Assembly: GCF_025144665.1 (NCBI RefSeq)
Contig: NZ_CP102294.1
Coordinates: 248,001-312,000 of the forward strand
DNA from: Alistipes ihumii AP11
GTDB taxonomy: Bacteria; Bacteroidota; Bacteroidia; Bacteroidales; Rikenellaceae
DNA length: 64,000 nt
Reading direction: 5' to 3'
Positions 28,296 to 36,787 of this stretch are shown here, in pieces. The notes beneath the pieces were generated by a model. That model made no database searches. It was not told where the DNA came from and was given only the letters and a program-made list of their open reading frames with translations. Position 1 is the first letter of the stretch; the number at the start of each line of letters is the position of its first letter. Both the position numbers and the translations under genes were made by a program.

Positions 28296-28871
28296 TTACA
28301 GACGGTCTACTTTCTTGCGTATGCGCTCGGCCACGTCGTTTACGTCTTGCTGCATTCGCTCGGCGGTTCGGTCGGCATGGTCCAGTATCCGTTCCTCGTA
28401 ATTGTTTACGGTGCCGTAAGCGTCTCTTGCCCGATAGTTGCCCTCGGAGCTCATAGGAGCCGTTCCCGACGTGCGATAGTCATGGTACTGCGATTCGTCG
28501 GTCAAGTCGTCCCGAATGCTTTCTACGCCTTCCTTGAAACGATTTTTGCGCTCTTTGATCTCCTTTTTAGCCTGCTTGGCTTCCTGACGGATTTCTTTTT
28601 TCAGCTCGCGGGCGCGTTTGTCGATATCGTCGACGCGGTTTTCATACCGGTTCGAGTACTCCTCGGCATGGTCCTTGACTTCGCCTACGCGCTCCTTGAG
28701 GTCTCGGATTTGATCCCGTTTTTGTTGTCTTACTTCCTGCTTGGCGTCGCGGGCTTCCTGCCTTATCTCTTTCTTCGTGTCTCTGACCGTCCGGTCGAAT
28801 TCGTCTATCCGGTCGCTCAGCCGGTCTTCGTAGCTGTCGCTGCGATACTCGTACGGGCCTTCTTTTTTCAT
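28296..28871 (-). CDS. Highly charged coiled-coil protein with internal duplication
   Basis: A 191-residue protein with no family I can name. About half of its residues are Lys, Arg, Glu or Asp, and Cys is absent. Two copies of a helical unit are visible: DTKKEIRQEARDAKQEV (residues 31-47) and ELKKEIRQEAKQAKKEI (89-105), offset by 58 residues and each preceded by a D-x-I-D/V-D-D-I-D pattern. The pattern is compatible with long amphipathic helices as in LEA- or apolipoprotein-like proteins. The C-terminal third is less charged and ends in another amphipathic helix (RMQQDVNDVAERIRKKV). No signal peptide. It lies downstream of a small acidic hypothetical gene on the same strand, probably in one unit. 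A stress or envelope-stabilising role is speculation. Confidence 0.75.
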   Translation of the reverse strand: MKKEGPYEYRSDSYEDRLSDRIDEFDRTVRDTKKEIRQEARDAKQEVRQQKRDQIRDLKERVGEVKDHAEEYSNRYENRVDDIDKRARELKKEIRQEAKQAKKEIKERKNRFKEGVESIRDDLTDESQYHDYRTSGTAPMSSEGNYRARDAYGTVNNYEERILDHADRTAERMQQDVNDVAERIRKKVDRL

Positions 28872-28907
28872 GATTCTATGCTTTTTACGTTAAACGATCG
28901 AGAGGGG

Positions 28908-29123
28908 TTATCCTCGGCTGTCCATGCTGTTGATGTCCGGATTGATCGCGGTGACATCCTGTTCGACGGTCCGTTCGGGGACGACCTCGTCCGAGTTTTG
29001 CTCGGTTCTCCTCGGAACCGGAGGCGTGTCGCAAGGCGTCAGTTGCGTTCTGGTGCTGACATGCTCCGGTCCCGAGCAGTCCGGCTGACTGTCGGTCCGA
29101 GCGGTCGTATTTTTTCTGTTCAT
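28908..29123 (-). CDS. Small hydrophilic hypothetical protein
   Basis: A 71-residue reading frame, MNRKNTTARTDS at the start and NPDINSMDSRG at the end, rich in Thr, Pro, Asp and Glu with two cysteines, probably unstructured. No family is recognised. I include it because it lies 36 bases upstream of the coiled-coil gene on the same strand, its composition is protein-like and no competing gene occupies the space. It could be a chance frame. Confidence 0.4.
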   Translation of the reverse strand: MNRKNTTARTDSQPDCSGPEHVSTRTQLTPCDTPPVPRRTEQNSDEVVPERTVEQDVTAINPDINSMDSRG

Positions 29124-29216
29124 TCCCAATGCGTTTTTTCGATTTGTTCCGGTTTGGCCGGCTTACGTCGTTTCTGGGAACAACGTTCGTACCACAGTTT
29201 TCTCGGCGATTCGTTT

Positions 29217-29230
29217 CGGAAGCGCTTCCG
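29217..29230. promoter_or_regulatory. 14-bp perfect palindrome, candidate operator
   Basis: CGGAAGCGCTTCCG reads the same on both strands with a central CG, the style of LacI-family operators. It lies about 94 bases upstream of the small hypothetical gene (minus strand) within the gap 29124-29405, which otherwise shows no gene. Confidence 0.3.
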
Positions 29231-29405
29231 GCTCTATTGAACGGATACACATGCCGTAGCGACGCGGTGGAAATTTGTTGCCGGAACCGGAATACGAGAA
29301 CTGCCGGATTCGGTGTGAGCAGCTATTTTCGGCGTTCGTGCCCGGATGCGGGAGATAAAGGGCGGGGGCCGGATCACGGTTTGTCGGCCGGCCCATGACA
29401 GACAA

Positions 29406-29738
29406 TCATCGTCCGAAGATTTCCCCGAGCCAGTGAGCGATCGCCCTCCGGGGAGAGTAAAGCAGCATGCGTGGCCCCGAGAAACGCATGACGCGTCTCA
29501 TCTTTTCCCGCATGGCCGGCCGGTAACAATGAACGGGACAGCGGCGGCAACTCGTTTTCGCTTCGCCGAAAACGCATCGGTCCAGCCTGTCGTGCGCATA
29601 CCGGATCAGGGCGGCGCATTCGGCGCACGGTATCGGATGTCCCTCCTTTTTCCTGCAGTACAGGCCGACCATGTATTCTACGGTTCGTTTTTCCCGGTCT
29701 ATTCGTGAGCGCGACGGTTTTTTCCGGTTGACAGGCAT
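29406..29738 (-). CDS. YgbA-like (nitrous oxide-stimulated promoter family) protein
   Basis: A 110-residue cysteine-rich cytoplasmic protein. The family pattern is clear: EKRTVEYMVGLYCRKKEG, CAEC (about residues 38-41), then CRRCPVHCYRPAMREKMRRVMRFSGPRMLLYSPRRA. The invariant cysteines suggest a metal or Fe-S site. E. coli YgbA is induced by nitrosative stress and linked to Fe-S cluster repair; the exact reaction is not known. This agrees with the flavodiiron protein elsewhere in the window. The ATG at 29738 lies 56 bases after a -7 box. Confidence 0.88.
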   Translation of the reverse strand: MPVNRKKPSRSRIDREKRTVEYMVGLYCRKKEGHPIPCAECAALIRYAHDRLDRCVFGEAKTSCRRCPVHCYRPAMREKMRRVMRFSGPRMLLYSPRRAIAHWLGEIFGR

Positions 29739-29794
29739 ATGGGTCGTTTTTTCGATAAGACGAGAATCGCCGGTTTCTATTTTTCTCGCTATTG

Positions 29795-29802
29795 CAAAGA
29801 TA
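29795..29802 (-). promoter_or_regulatory. -7 promoter element of the ygbA-like gene
   Basis: Minus-strand TATCTTTG, an exact TAnnTTTG match, 56 bases before the ATG at 29738. Confidence 0.5.
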
Positions 29803-29925
29803 AGAGCAATATTAAATATTCTCTCTGACGGGAGGAAAGGGCTTTCCAGATTATATCCTTATCTTACGCGTTTTAAGAGAAGACAGCTTGATCGTTTTGA
29901 GCGAGCAGTCTTTTCTGCAGGTAGG

Positions 29926-31263
29926 TCACTTTACTCCGTAGCTTTCCAGTTTGCGGTAGAGCGTTGCGATACCGATGTCCAAAAGTCGCGCGGCTTCGGC
30001 TTTGTTGCCATGCGTGTGCTCCAGCACGCGAAGGATATGGCGGCGCTCGATCTCTTCGAGGGTCAGGGAATCGGCCGAGGCGCCGCCTTCGGAAGTCATG
30101 CGGAATTCCGGCGAAAGGCAGTCGGAGGTCAGCGTATCCCCATCAGCCATAATCAGGCTGCGTTCCACTACATTGCGCAATTCGCGGACGTTGCCATGCC
30201 ATGCGTGGCGTTCGAGGGCCTCGATATAGGCCTTGTCGATCGTCTTGATGCGCTTGCCCATTTTCGAGGCGAATTGTGCGGCGAAAAAGTCGATGTAGCC
30301 GCCTATATCGCCCGGACGTTCGCGCAAAGAGGGCAGGTGAATATGGAACACGGACAGCCGGAAATAAAGGTCCTCGCGGAAATTGCCGGCGGCGATCTCT
30401 TTTTCGAGGTTACGGTTCGTGGCGGCGATGATACGCAGATCGACCTTGGTCGGTAGGGTTTCGCCGATCTTGATGAATTCGCCGCTTTCGAGTACGCGCA
30501 ACAGCTTGGCTTGCAGTTCGACAGGCATTTCTCCGATTTCGTCGAGAAACAGTGTGCCGTGGTCGGCTTCTTCGAATAGCCCTTTTTTGTCTTTTGTCGC
30601 ACCCGTGAAGCTGCCGGCACGGTATCCGAAAAGTTCGCTTTCGAGCAGGTCTTTCGTAAAGGCCGAGCAGTTGACGGCGACGAATGTCTCTTTGGCACGG
30701 GAACCGGCGTGGTGGATCGCTTGCGCGAAGACCTCTTTGCCTGTTCCGGTTTCGCCCGTGAGCAGCACCGACGTGTCCGTCGCGGCGACTTTGCGTGCCA
30801 GATCCACGGCCTGACGGAGCGCTCCGGAGGAACCGATGATACGGTCGAACGAATGTTCGTCGGACATTTTTGCTTCAAAACGCGCCAGGCGCCGCTGCAT
30901 CTGCGCTTTCTCCGTCGCACGGCTCAGCAACGGAAGGATTTTGTTATTGTCGTCTCCCTTGGTGATATAATCGAACGCGCCGTTCTTGATAGCCCGTACT
31001 CCGTCGGGTATGTTGCCGTAAGCCGTCAGAAGAATCACTTCGGATTCCGGTACCGCCGCTTTGATTTTCGCCACCAGATCGACTCCGTTACCGTCGGGTA
31101 ATTTCACATCGCACAATACCACGTCGGGAGTTTCGCGTTGTAGTATCTTCAGTCCCGATGCGCAATTTTCCGCTTGCAAGACATCGTATCCCTCCAGAGA
31201 AATGATACGCGCCAACAACCCCCGTAGTTGCGGTTCGTCGTCTATGATTAGAATTTTCGACAT
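29926..31263 (-). CDS. NtrC-family sigma54-dependent response regulator
   Basis: A 445-residue activator of RpoN promoters. The receiver domain (1-120) has acidic pocket DDE (8-10), phospho-acceptor Asp52 in VVLCDVKLPDG and Lys102. The AAA+ domain has Walker A GETGTGKE (170-177), Walker B GTLFLDEIGE (236-245) and the sigma54-contact loop GSFTGA (217-222), where the consensus is GAFTGA. A Fis-type helix-turn-helix (about 405-445; HGNKAEAARLLDIGIATLYRKL) ends the protein. The start at 31263 is favoured because the earlier in-frame methionine lies within the promoter box at 31291-31298. No histidine kinase gene is adjacent, so it is an orphan regulator here. Confidence 0.93.
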   Translation of the reverse strand: MSKILIIDDEPQLRGLLARIISLEGYDVLQAENCASGLKILQRETPDVVLCDVKLPDGNGVDLVAKIKAAVPESEVILLTAYGNIPDGVRAIKNGAFDYITKGDDNNKILPLLSRATEKAQMQRRLARFEAKMSDEHSFDRIIGSSGALRQAVDLARKVAATDTSVLLTGETGTGKEVFAQAIHHAGSRAKETFVAVNCSAFTKDLLESELFGYRAGSFTGATKDKKGLFEEADHGTLFLDEIGEMPVELQAKLLRVLESGEFIKIGETLPTKVDLRIIAATNRNLEKEIAAGNFREDLYFRLSVFHIHLPSLRERPGDIGGYIDFFAAQFASKMGKRIKTIDKAYIEALERHAWHGNVRELRNVVERSLIMADGDTLTSDCLSPEFRMTSEGGASADSLTLEEIERRHILRVLEHTHGNKAEAARLLDIGIATLYRKLESYGVK

Positions 31264-31290
31264 AACTGCCATAATACCATTCTTTACTTG

Positions 31291-31298
31291 CAAAGATA
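31291..31298 (-). promoter_or_regulatory. -7 promoter element of the response regulator gene
   Basis: Minus-strand TATCTTTG, 28 bases before the ATG at 31263; this decides against the upstream in-frame start at 31293. Confidence 0.55.
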
Positions 31299-32128
31299 GC
31301 TGTTTATCTTTATTTTGATAATTTATCGACCGGAACGGGCAGGGCGGAAAATTATGACGTTATTTGCTGGTAGGGACTCTCCGACTATTCTGTTATTTAT
31401 TCTAAGATCAGGATACGAGCATCTATCGCATCTTATTTCCTATATGTGTTCGTCGGAAAGTATTTATGATATTTACAGGCGTTTCAATGCTCCAAACATG
31501 AAGAACATACGACCGAACTTCGAAACATTTGTTGCTTCGAATTGTCGTTCGGGATAATATGTCTATTCTATTTTGCAGTATTGTAAATTTTCAAAAGTGG
31601 CGCAAATGTATAGAATAATGCTGCAATATTTCAAATATTTTCATTGAATCTTTCAAATCATCCTCTAAAAAACCATGTGAGACTTAAGAGGCTGTCCAAT
31701 ATGCTATGATTCGAATACTTCGCAATAATGGTTTGCAATATTTATCAAATGTATTGTATGAAATTTCATAGATGATGATTTCTGCTGTTATATTCAAATA
31801 TGTTAACTGTTTGATTGTTAGAAGTAATTATGGCTGGAAAACAATTTCAGTTCTATTGGGATATTATCTGTAACTTGGATAAGTTTTACATGGTACTGAT
31901 AAAATTTGCCTATTTACCACCGTTAAATTGCACGAGGGACAGAATTTTGTCCCTTGTATCCGTTCAGGGAACAAACGGGGGACAAAATCAGGAAAAATTG
32001 ATACAATGCTTTATTATCCCTGTGTGTTTAATGTGGTGATTATCAATATTATCGAAATTGGATTATTTCTTCTTTTACTTCCCATTGTGTATTGTTTAAC
32101 ATATTTATAATCAATTAATTACATATGG
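31299..32128. other. AT-rich intergenic island of about 830 bases
   Basis: Base composition drops sharply to AT-rich relative to both flanks. No reading frame with recognisable family features is present; a 74-codon frame at 31815-32039 lacks protein-like character. It contains GGGACA-GAATTT-TGTCCC (31936-31953 approx.) followed by a second GGGGGACAAAAT at about 31977-31988, and TTAAGAGGCTGTCC near 31684, similar to ends of some insertion sequences. It may be acquired or decayed DNA, or hold an unrecognised RNA. Confidence 0.5.
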
Positions 32129-33526
32129 TTATTTGCCCACGCAAAACCGGGAAAATATCGAACCGAGAATATCGTTCGTCGTAATTTCTCCTGTAATGGT
32201 GCCGAGATGGTGGAGTACCTCGCGGATATCTTGAGAGAGCAGGTCGCCCGGCAAGCCTTCCTCTATGCCCTGTCGGGCTCGGGCGAGCGATTCGGAGGCA
32301 TGAAGCAGGGCTTCGTGATGGCGGGCGTTGAAAACTACGGTTGCTCCCGCGTTGTCCAGATCGTCCGTGCGTACGCTCTCGCGCAGCGAACGGAGCAGTC
32401 CGTCCAAATGAGTTTCGAACTTGGCCGACAGCCATTCGACGGGAACGGATATCCGTTCTCGGAGAGTTGCCTGCTTGGATGCGAGTTCTTGCGCATCCAG
32501 CCGGTCGCATTTGTTCAGGACGATGATGAGCCGTTGTTCGGCCCGGAGCGGAATCCCGGCGTAGAGGGCGCTTATTTCTTCCGCGTCGTCGCGGGCATCG
32601 GCTACCAGCAGTACGACGGCAGCCTTGCCTATCCGATCGTACGTTCGCTCGATACCCATGCTTTCGAGCGGGTCGTCGGTTTCGCGGATACCTGCCGTAT
32701 CGATGAAGCGGAACGGCAGCCCGTCTATGTTCAGCGTCTCTTCGATGACGTCGCGCGTCGTGCCTGCGATGTCGGATACCAAGGCTCTGTCTTCTTTCAG
32801 CAAGGCGTTCAGCAGGGTGGACTTGCCGACGTTCGGAGCGCCGGCAATGGCTACGGGAATACCGTTTTTGACAGAGTTGCCCAGTGCGAAAGAGGATATC
32901 AATCGGGTTATTTTCCGTTCGACGGCCGTCAATATTTCGAGCAATTGTTCCCGATCGGCAAACTCCACGTCTTCTTCGCCGAAGTCCAGTTCCAGCTCGA
33001 GTAGAGATACGAGGTGTACGAGTTTTTCCCTGAGTTGGCCGAACTCGTCCGAGTAGCCTCCTCGCATTTGTCTGAACGCCAAATCGTGTGCGGCGCGGTT
33101 GTCGGACGCGATGACGTCTGCGACGGCTTCGGCCTGCGACAGGTCCATTTTGCCGGCCAGAAACGCCCGTAGCGTGAACTCGCCCGGCCGCGCTGTCCGG
33201 GCGCCGTGCCGGATCGCCAGTTCCATCACGCGGCGAAGAATGTAGTCGGAGGCGTGGCACGATATTTCGATCATGTCCTCGCCCGTATAGGAGTGCGGAG
33301 CGCGGAAAAGAGAGACCAGCACTTCGTCTATAACGGTTTCGCCGTCGCGAATCGTCCCGTAATGGATCGTATATCCTTTCTGCGTAGACAGGGGCTTCCC
33401 TTGTATGTTTCTGAACAGCACGTCACCGATCGGCACGGCCCGTTCTCCGCTGATCCGGATCAGCGCGACGGCGCCGCCTGTACCCGTCGCGACGGCGGCA
33501 ATCGTGTCGTTTCGCTCGCTGGTCAT
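32129..33526 (-). CDS. mnmE: tRNA modification GTPase MnmE
   Basis: A 465-residue GTPase that, with MnmG, installs the (carboxymethyl)aminomethyl group on uridine 34 of certain tRNAs. The N-terminal folate-binding domain opens DTIAAVATGTGGAVALIRISG. The embedded G domain shows GAPNVGKSTLLNAL, GTTRDVIEE, DTAGIRETDD and NKCD. The C-terminus ends in FCVGK, the invariant cysteine motif needed for catalysis. Its start overlaps the end of mltD by four bases (ATGA), indicating translational coupling. Last gene of the parA operon on this strand. Confidence 0.97.
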   Translation of the reverse strand: MTSERNDTIAAVATGTGGAVALIRISGERAVPIGDVLFRNIQGKPLSTQKGYTIHYGTIRDGETVIDEVLVSLFRAPHSYTGEDMIEISCHASDYILRRVMELAIRHGARTARPGEFTLRAFLAGKMDLSQAEAVADVIASDNRAAHDLAFRQMRGGYSDEFGQLREKLVHLVSLLELELDFGEEDVEFADREQLLEILTAVERKITRLISSFALGNSVKNGIPVAIAGAPNVGKSTLLNALLKEDRALVSDIAGTTRDVIEETLNIDGLPFRFIDTAGIRETDDPLESMGIERTYDRIGKAAVVLLVADARDDAEEISALYAGIPLRAEQRLIIVLNKCDRLDAQELASKQATLRERISVPVEWLSAKFETHLDGLLRSLRESVRTDDLDNAGATVVFNARHHEALLHASESLARARQGIEEGLPGDLLSQDIREVLHHLGTITGEITTNDILGSIFSRFCVGK

Positions 33527-34809
33527 TTGCCGATGTATAGTATTTGGCCGATTCGCAGTCGCGTATCCGGCAGGTTATTCCGGCGCATGATTCCTTTGAC
33601 GGTCGTACCGTATCGCTTGGCAATGGCCCCGAGCGTGTCGCCCTTCTTAACCTTATATTTCGTGCCGACCGGTTCTTTCGGTTTGTAGTCCTCGCCGGTC
33701 TGTCCGTATTCCGCCTGCTTCTGTCCGTTCAGACGCTCCTCGTCGCTGTCGTCGTTGCGGGCGAACAGCGCGCTCTGGCAATCGATGAACCGGGAGATTT
33801 CGCGTTGCGGCAGCACGAGCGGGTAGGGCTTGGTCGTGGCCGGAATGATTCCCTGTTTGTACTGGGGGTTCAGCAGCCGAATCATTTCTTCGGGGATGCC
33901 GAGCGCCTTGGCCACTTGATCCAGATGCAGATGGCGGTCGATCATGACCGTGTCGGTCGCCAGAGGAATCGGCGGATCGTTCGGCGTGATACCGTAGTCC
34001 GGGTAATAATGGTACAGATAGGTCATGGCGACCAGCGCCGGGATGTAATCCCGTGTCGCTTGAGGCAAGTAAGGGTAAATGTCCCAGTAGGTCGAGGCCT
34101 TTCCGCCGGCTCGCTTCAGTGCCTTGATTACGTTGCCGGGACCGTAGTTGTACGACGCGAGGGCGAGCGTCCAGTCGTCGAACATGTCGTACAGGTCTTT
34201 CAGATAGCGGCAGGCGGCCTGCGTCGAAGCGACCGGATCGCGTCGGGCGTCTACCATCGAAGAGATTTCGAGCCCGTAATAGCGGCCTGTCACGAGCGTG
34301 AACTGCCACAAACCTACGGCGCCGGCCGGCGATGTAGCGGTCGGTTGCAACGCCGATTCGATTACGGGCAGGAATTTGAGTTCCAGCGGCAGTCCGTTTT
34401 TCTCCAATTCCCGTTCGAAGATCGGGAAATAATACCGGCAGTAGGTCAGCATGCGCCGCGTAAGCGCCTTGTGGGTCGTCGTGTAGGCGGCGATCTGTTT
34501 GCGGACGATTTCGTTGTACGGAAGATGGATCGGCGAGACGATCGTCTTGAGCCGCTGACGGCAGACCGTTTCCGTGACGGTCGAGAGAGCCGGCAGAAAG
34601 CGCGACGTGTCGAGCCCGATGAAATCGCGGGCATAATTGTCGAACGTCTCGGATACGGCGTTGGCTTTCCAGCTGGCGACGATCGAGTCGTAACCTGCCG
34701 GTGTCGTCCGGATGTGCAGTTTCTCCCGTGCGTCGGGCGCATCTGCGACGGCAACCGTCCACAGACCGCAGAACATGCCGAAAAGGAGGGTCAGCGGTTT
34801 CGGTTTCAT
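33523..34809 (-). CDS. mltD: Membrane-bound lytic murein transglycosylase with LysM domain
   Basis: A 428-residue periplasmic enzyme cleaving peptidoglycan glycan strands. After a signal peptide (hydrophobic residues 7-21) comes an SLT domain with the catalytic glutamate Glu151 in FLPVIESALQP, then GAVGLWQF and ALASYNYGPGNV, the family motifs. One LysM peptidoglycan-binding repeat is at the C-terminus (KYKVKKGDTLGAIAKRYG to GQILYIGK). MltD proteins often have two or more LysM repeats; a degraded one may lie at about 300-345. It lies six bases after the DUF5683 gene and overlaps mnmE by four bases. Confidence 0.92.
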   Translation of the reverse strand: MKPKPLTLLFGMFCGLWTVAVADAPDAREKLHIRTTPAGYDSIVASWKANAVSETFDNYARDFIGLDTSRFLPALSTVTETVCRQRLKTIVSPIHLPYNEIVRKQIAAYTTTHKALTRRMLTYCRYYFPIFERELEKNGLPLELKFLPVIESALQPTATSPAGAVGLWQFTLVTGRYYGLEISSMVDARRDPVASTQAACRYLKDLYDMFDDWTLALASYNYGPGNVIKALKRAGGKASTYWDIYPYLPQATRDYIPALVAMTYLYHYYPDYGITPNDPPIPLATDTVMIDRHLHLDQVAKALGIPEEMIRLLNPQYKQGIIPATTKPYPLVLPQREISRFIDCQSALFARNDDSDEERLNGQKQAEYGQTGEDYKPKEPVGTKYKVKKGDTLGAIAKRYGTTVKGIMRRNNLPDTRLRIGQILYIGK

Positions 34810-34815
34810 TCGGAA

Positions 34816-35913
34816 TCAGAAAGTTAGTTTGAATGCCAGTCCCAGTCCGTTGACATTGCTCGTCTGCATCGTATACAGGTTGATGAGCGTAGGTTCGAGC
34901 GTCATGGAGAGATCGTCGCTGATGTCGTAGTCTTTCATTTGTGCATCCACATGGGCATCGACGATATTGAGCAGATACAGTCCGGCCGTGATGATGATGC
35001 ACAAGTCCCGGTTACGGCGGTAGTTTTTCCGCATTTTGGCCAGATAGTCGAGCGTGTACCGGCCGTTGAATTCGTTCGTTCCTCCGGCGGCCTGTATGTC
35101 ATAGGCGAGCTTGAACCGCTGATAGCCCCGGTTGTTGAAGTCGATGACGAACCCCATCGTCGCCAGTCCCCCGAGCACGATCGGCAGTTTCCAGTAGCTG
35201 CGGTTGTAGAGCTGGCCGGCTCCCGGGCATATAGTAGAGAGCGTCGTAGCTTTTTTCACGCTGTTGACAGACCCCTGATAGTTCAGCGCGGCATCGCCGA
35301 TGAAGTAGATATAGGAGGCGATCGAGCCTATCCACAGCAGTGTGCGCCCCGTGTTGTGGCGGATCATTTCGCTCTGTATCGGATCGACGTCTTCTTGAGG
35401 CGCATTGTCCCGTCTCAGCGCGTCGTACTGGCGCTTGTAGTCGCGGAACTTGCTGTTTTCTCGGAAGCCGAAGTAGGCTGTCGTGGCGACGGTCCCGTAC
35501 AGAATCGGTATCTTCCATGCCTGTTTGTTATACAGTTGGCCGAAGCCGGGGGCGACCGCCGATATCCAGCATACGCGCGAAATCGGCATCGTGTCCCGGA
35601 AAAGCTTGCTGTACCGAACGCTCGACGTGTCGCGTGCCATGCGAGCCAGTTGACGGCGCTGTCGGGCGGTCGTCGTCGTGTCGAGCTCGACGGGCGACAG
35701 GCTCTGCTGGGTTATGGCTACCGTGTCGGCTTTTGCGGTCGATGCGCTGTCGGATACGACGATCCGGGTACGAACTCCGTTGACGATTTTGTAGCGTTCC
35801 TCCGGGGCTTGGGCTCGGGCGTGAGTCCACACTAGCACCGATGCGAGCAAAAAGGCCGCTGTTCGGGCAAAAGCCGCTCCCCGTAGAAATATGTTCCTAT
35901 TTCTCGATACCAT
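34816..35913 (-). CDS. DUF5683 membrane protein
   Basis: A 365-residue envelope protein with a signal peptide (residues 10-35, ending ARAQ) and an N-terminal low-complexity stretch. The DUF5683 core follows: two similar segments, APGFGQLYNKQAWKIPILYG and CPGAGQLYNRSYWKLPIVLG, show an internal duplication of a G-x-x-QLYN-x-x-x-WK-x-P motif before membrane helices. The family is Bacteroidetes-specific and regularly sits next to parB and mltD, as here. Its role is unknown; a link between envelope and chromosome partition has only positional support. It overlaps the end of parB by 17 bases. Confidence 0.85.
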   Translation of the reverse strand: MVSRNRNIFLRGAAFARTAAFLLASVLVWTHARAQAPEERYKIVNGVRTRIVVSDSASTAKADTVAITQQSLSPVELDTTTTARQRRQLARMARDTSSVRYSKLFRDTMPISRVCWISAVAPGFGQLYNKQAWKIPILYGTVATTAYFGFRENSKFRDYKRQYDALRRDNAPQEDVDPIQSEMIRHNTGRTLLWIGSIASYIYFIGDAALNYQGSVNSVKKATTLSTICPGAGQLYNRSYWKLPIVLGGLATMGFVIDFNNRGYQRFKLAYDIQAAGGTNEFNGRYTLDYLAKMRKNYRRNRDLCIIITAGLYLLNIVDAHVDAQMKDYDISDDLSMTLEPTLINLYTMQTSNVNGLGLAFKLTF

Positions 35914-36775
35914 TCAGTTTTCCGATAAACGTCTCTATGTCGTCGTCCGAACCGAATCCGATAACGATCTTTCCGCCTCCTTTATTGTTTTTCTTGATGC
36001 TGATTTCCTGCGTAAAAAGCCTTTCGAGGTGCTCCACCAGCCGCGAGTAGCTTTCGGGGAATTCTTCGTCGGCTTCGGCCTTGCGGGGCTTTGCCGAGTT
36101 GAGTTCCTTGACCGCTTCTTCGACCTGACGGACCGACAGACCTTTCTTGATCGTTTTCTTGAGCAGGGCGATCTGTTGCTGCTCGGACTCCAGGTTGATC
36201 AGCGCCCGGGCATGACCCATCGAGATCAATTCTTCGCGGACGGCCAGCTGCACTTCGACCGGAAGTTTAAGCAACCGGAGGTAATTGGCTACGGTCGAGC
36301 GTTTTTTGCCTACTCGTTCGCCGAGCGAGTCTTGCGTCAGGTGGCACTCGTCGACCAACCGCTGAAGGCTCAGCGCGACTTCGATCGCATTGAGGTCCTG
36401 TCGCTGAATGTTCTCGACGATGGCCATCGCGAGCATGGATTCCTCGTCCGCCTCGCGGATATAGGCCGGCATCGAAGTCAGTCCGGCCAGCTTCGAGGCG
36501 CGCCAGCGGCGCTCTCCGCTGATGATCGTATATCGTCCGTCCGCTTCCTTACGCACGGTGATCGGCTGAATGACGCCGAGCGTGCGGATCGACTCGGCCA
36601 GCTCGTCCAAAGCCTGTTCGCCGAAATGGGTGCGCGGTTGTTTGGGATTCGGGGCGATCCGGTCGATCTCGATCTCCTCGAAAGCGCTGCGCTTCGTTTT
36701 CTCGGGCAATGCCGAGCCTTCTATTTCAAAAATTGCGCCCAGACCACGGCCCAAGCCTTTGGTTTTCGCGTTCAT
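35897..36775 (-). CDS. parB: Chromosome partitioning protein ParB
   Basis: A 292-residue parS-binding CTPase. The N-terminal KGLGRGLGAIF start is typical, the ParB/Srx domain carries ISGERRWRASKLAG (the CTP-binding GERRxR motif), and the HTH region has LTQDSLGERVGKKRSTVANYLRLL. A C-terminal dimerisation domain follows (EHLERLFTQEISIKKNN). It binds parS sites and loads SMC near the replication origin. I did not find a parS-like 16-mer inside this window. It lies 12 bases after parA. Confidence 0.95.
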   Translation of the reverse strand: MNAKTKGLGRGLGAIFEIEGSALPEKTKRSAFEEIEIDRIAPNPKQPRTHFGEQALDELAESIRTLGVIQPITVRKEADGRYTIISGERRWRASKLAGLTSMPAYIREADEESMLAMAIVENIQRQDLNAIEVALSLQRLVDECHLTQDSLGERVGKKRSTVANYLRLLKLPVEVQLAVREELISMGHARALINLESEQQQIALLKKTIKKGLSVRQVEEAVKELNSAKPRKAEADEEFPESYSRLVEHLERLFTQEISIKKNNKGGGKIVIGFGSDDDIETFIGKLNGIEK

Positions 36776-36787
36776 GGTGGGGTTCCG

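Noticed and set aside
31672-31700. Insertion sequence end (TTAAGAGGCTGTCC)
   Set aside because: Only one end-like motif, with no transposase, partner repeat or target duplication.
31815-32039. 74-codon frame in the AT-rich island
   Set aside because: No promoter, ribosome site or family features; amino-acid composition reflects AT-rich DNA.
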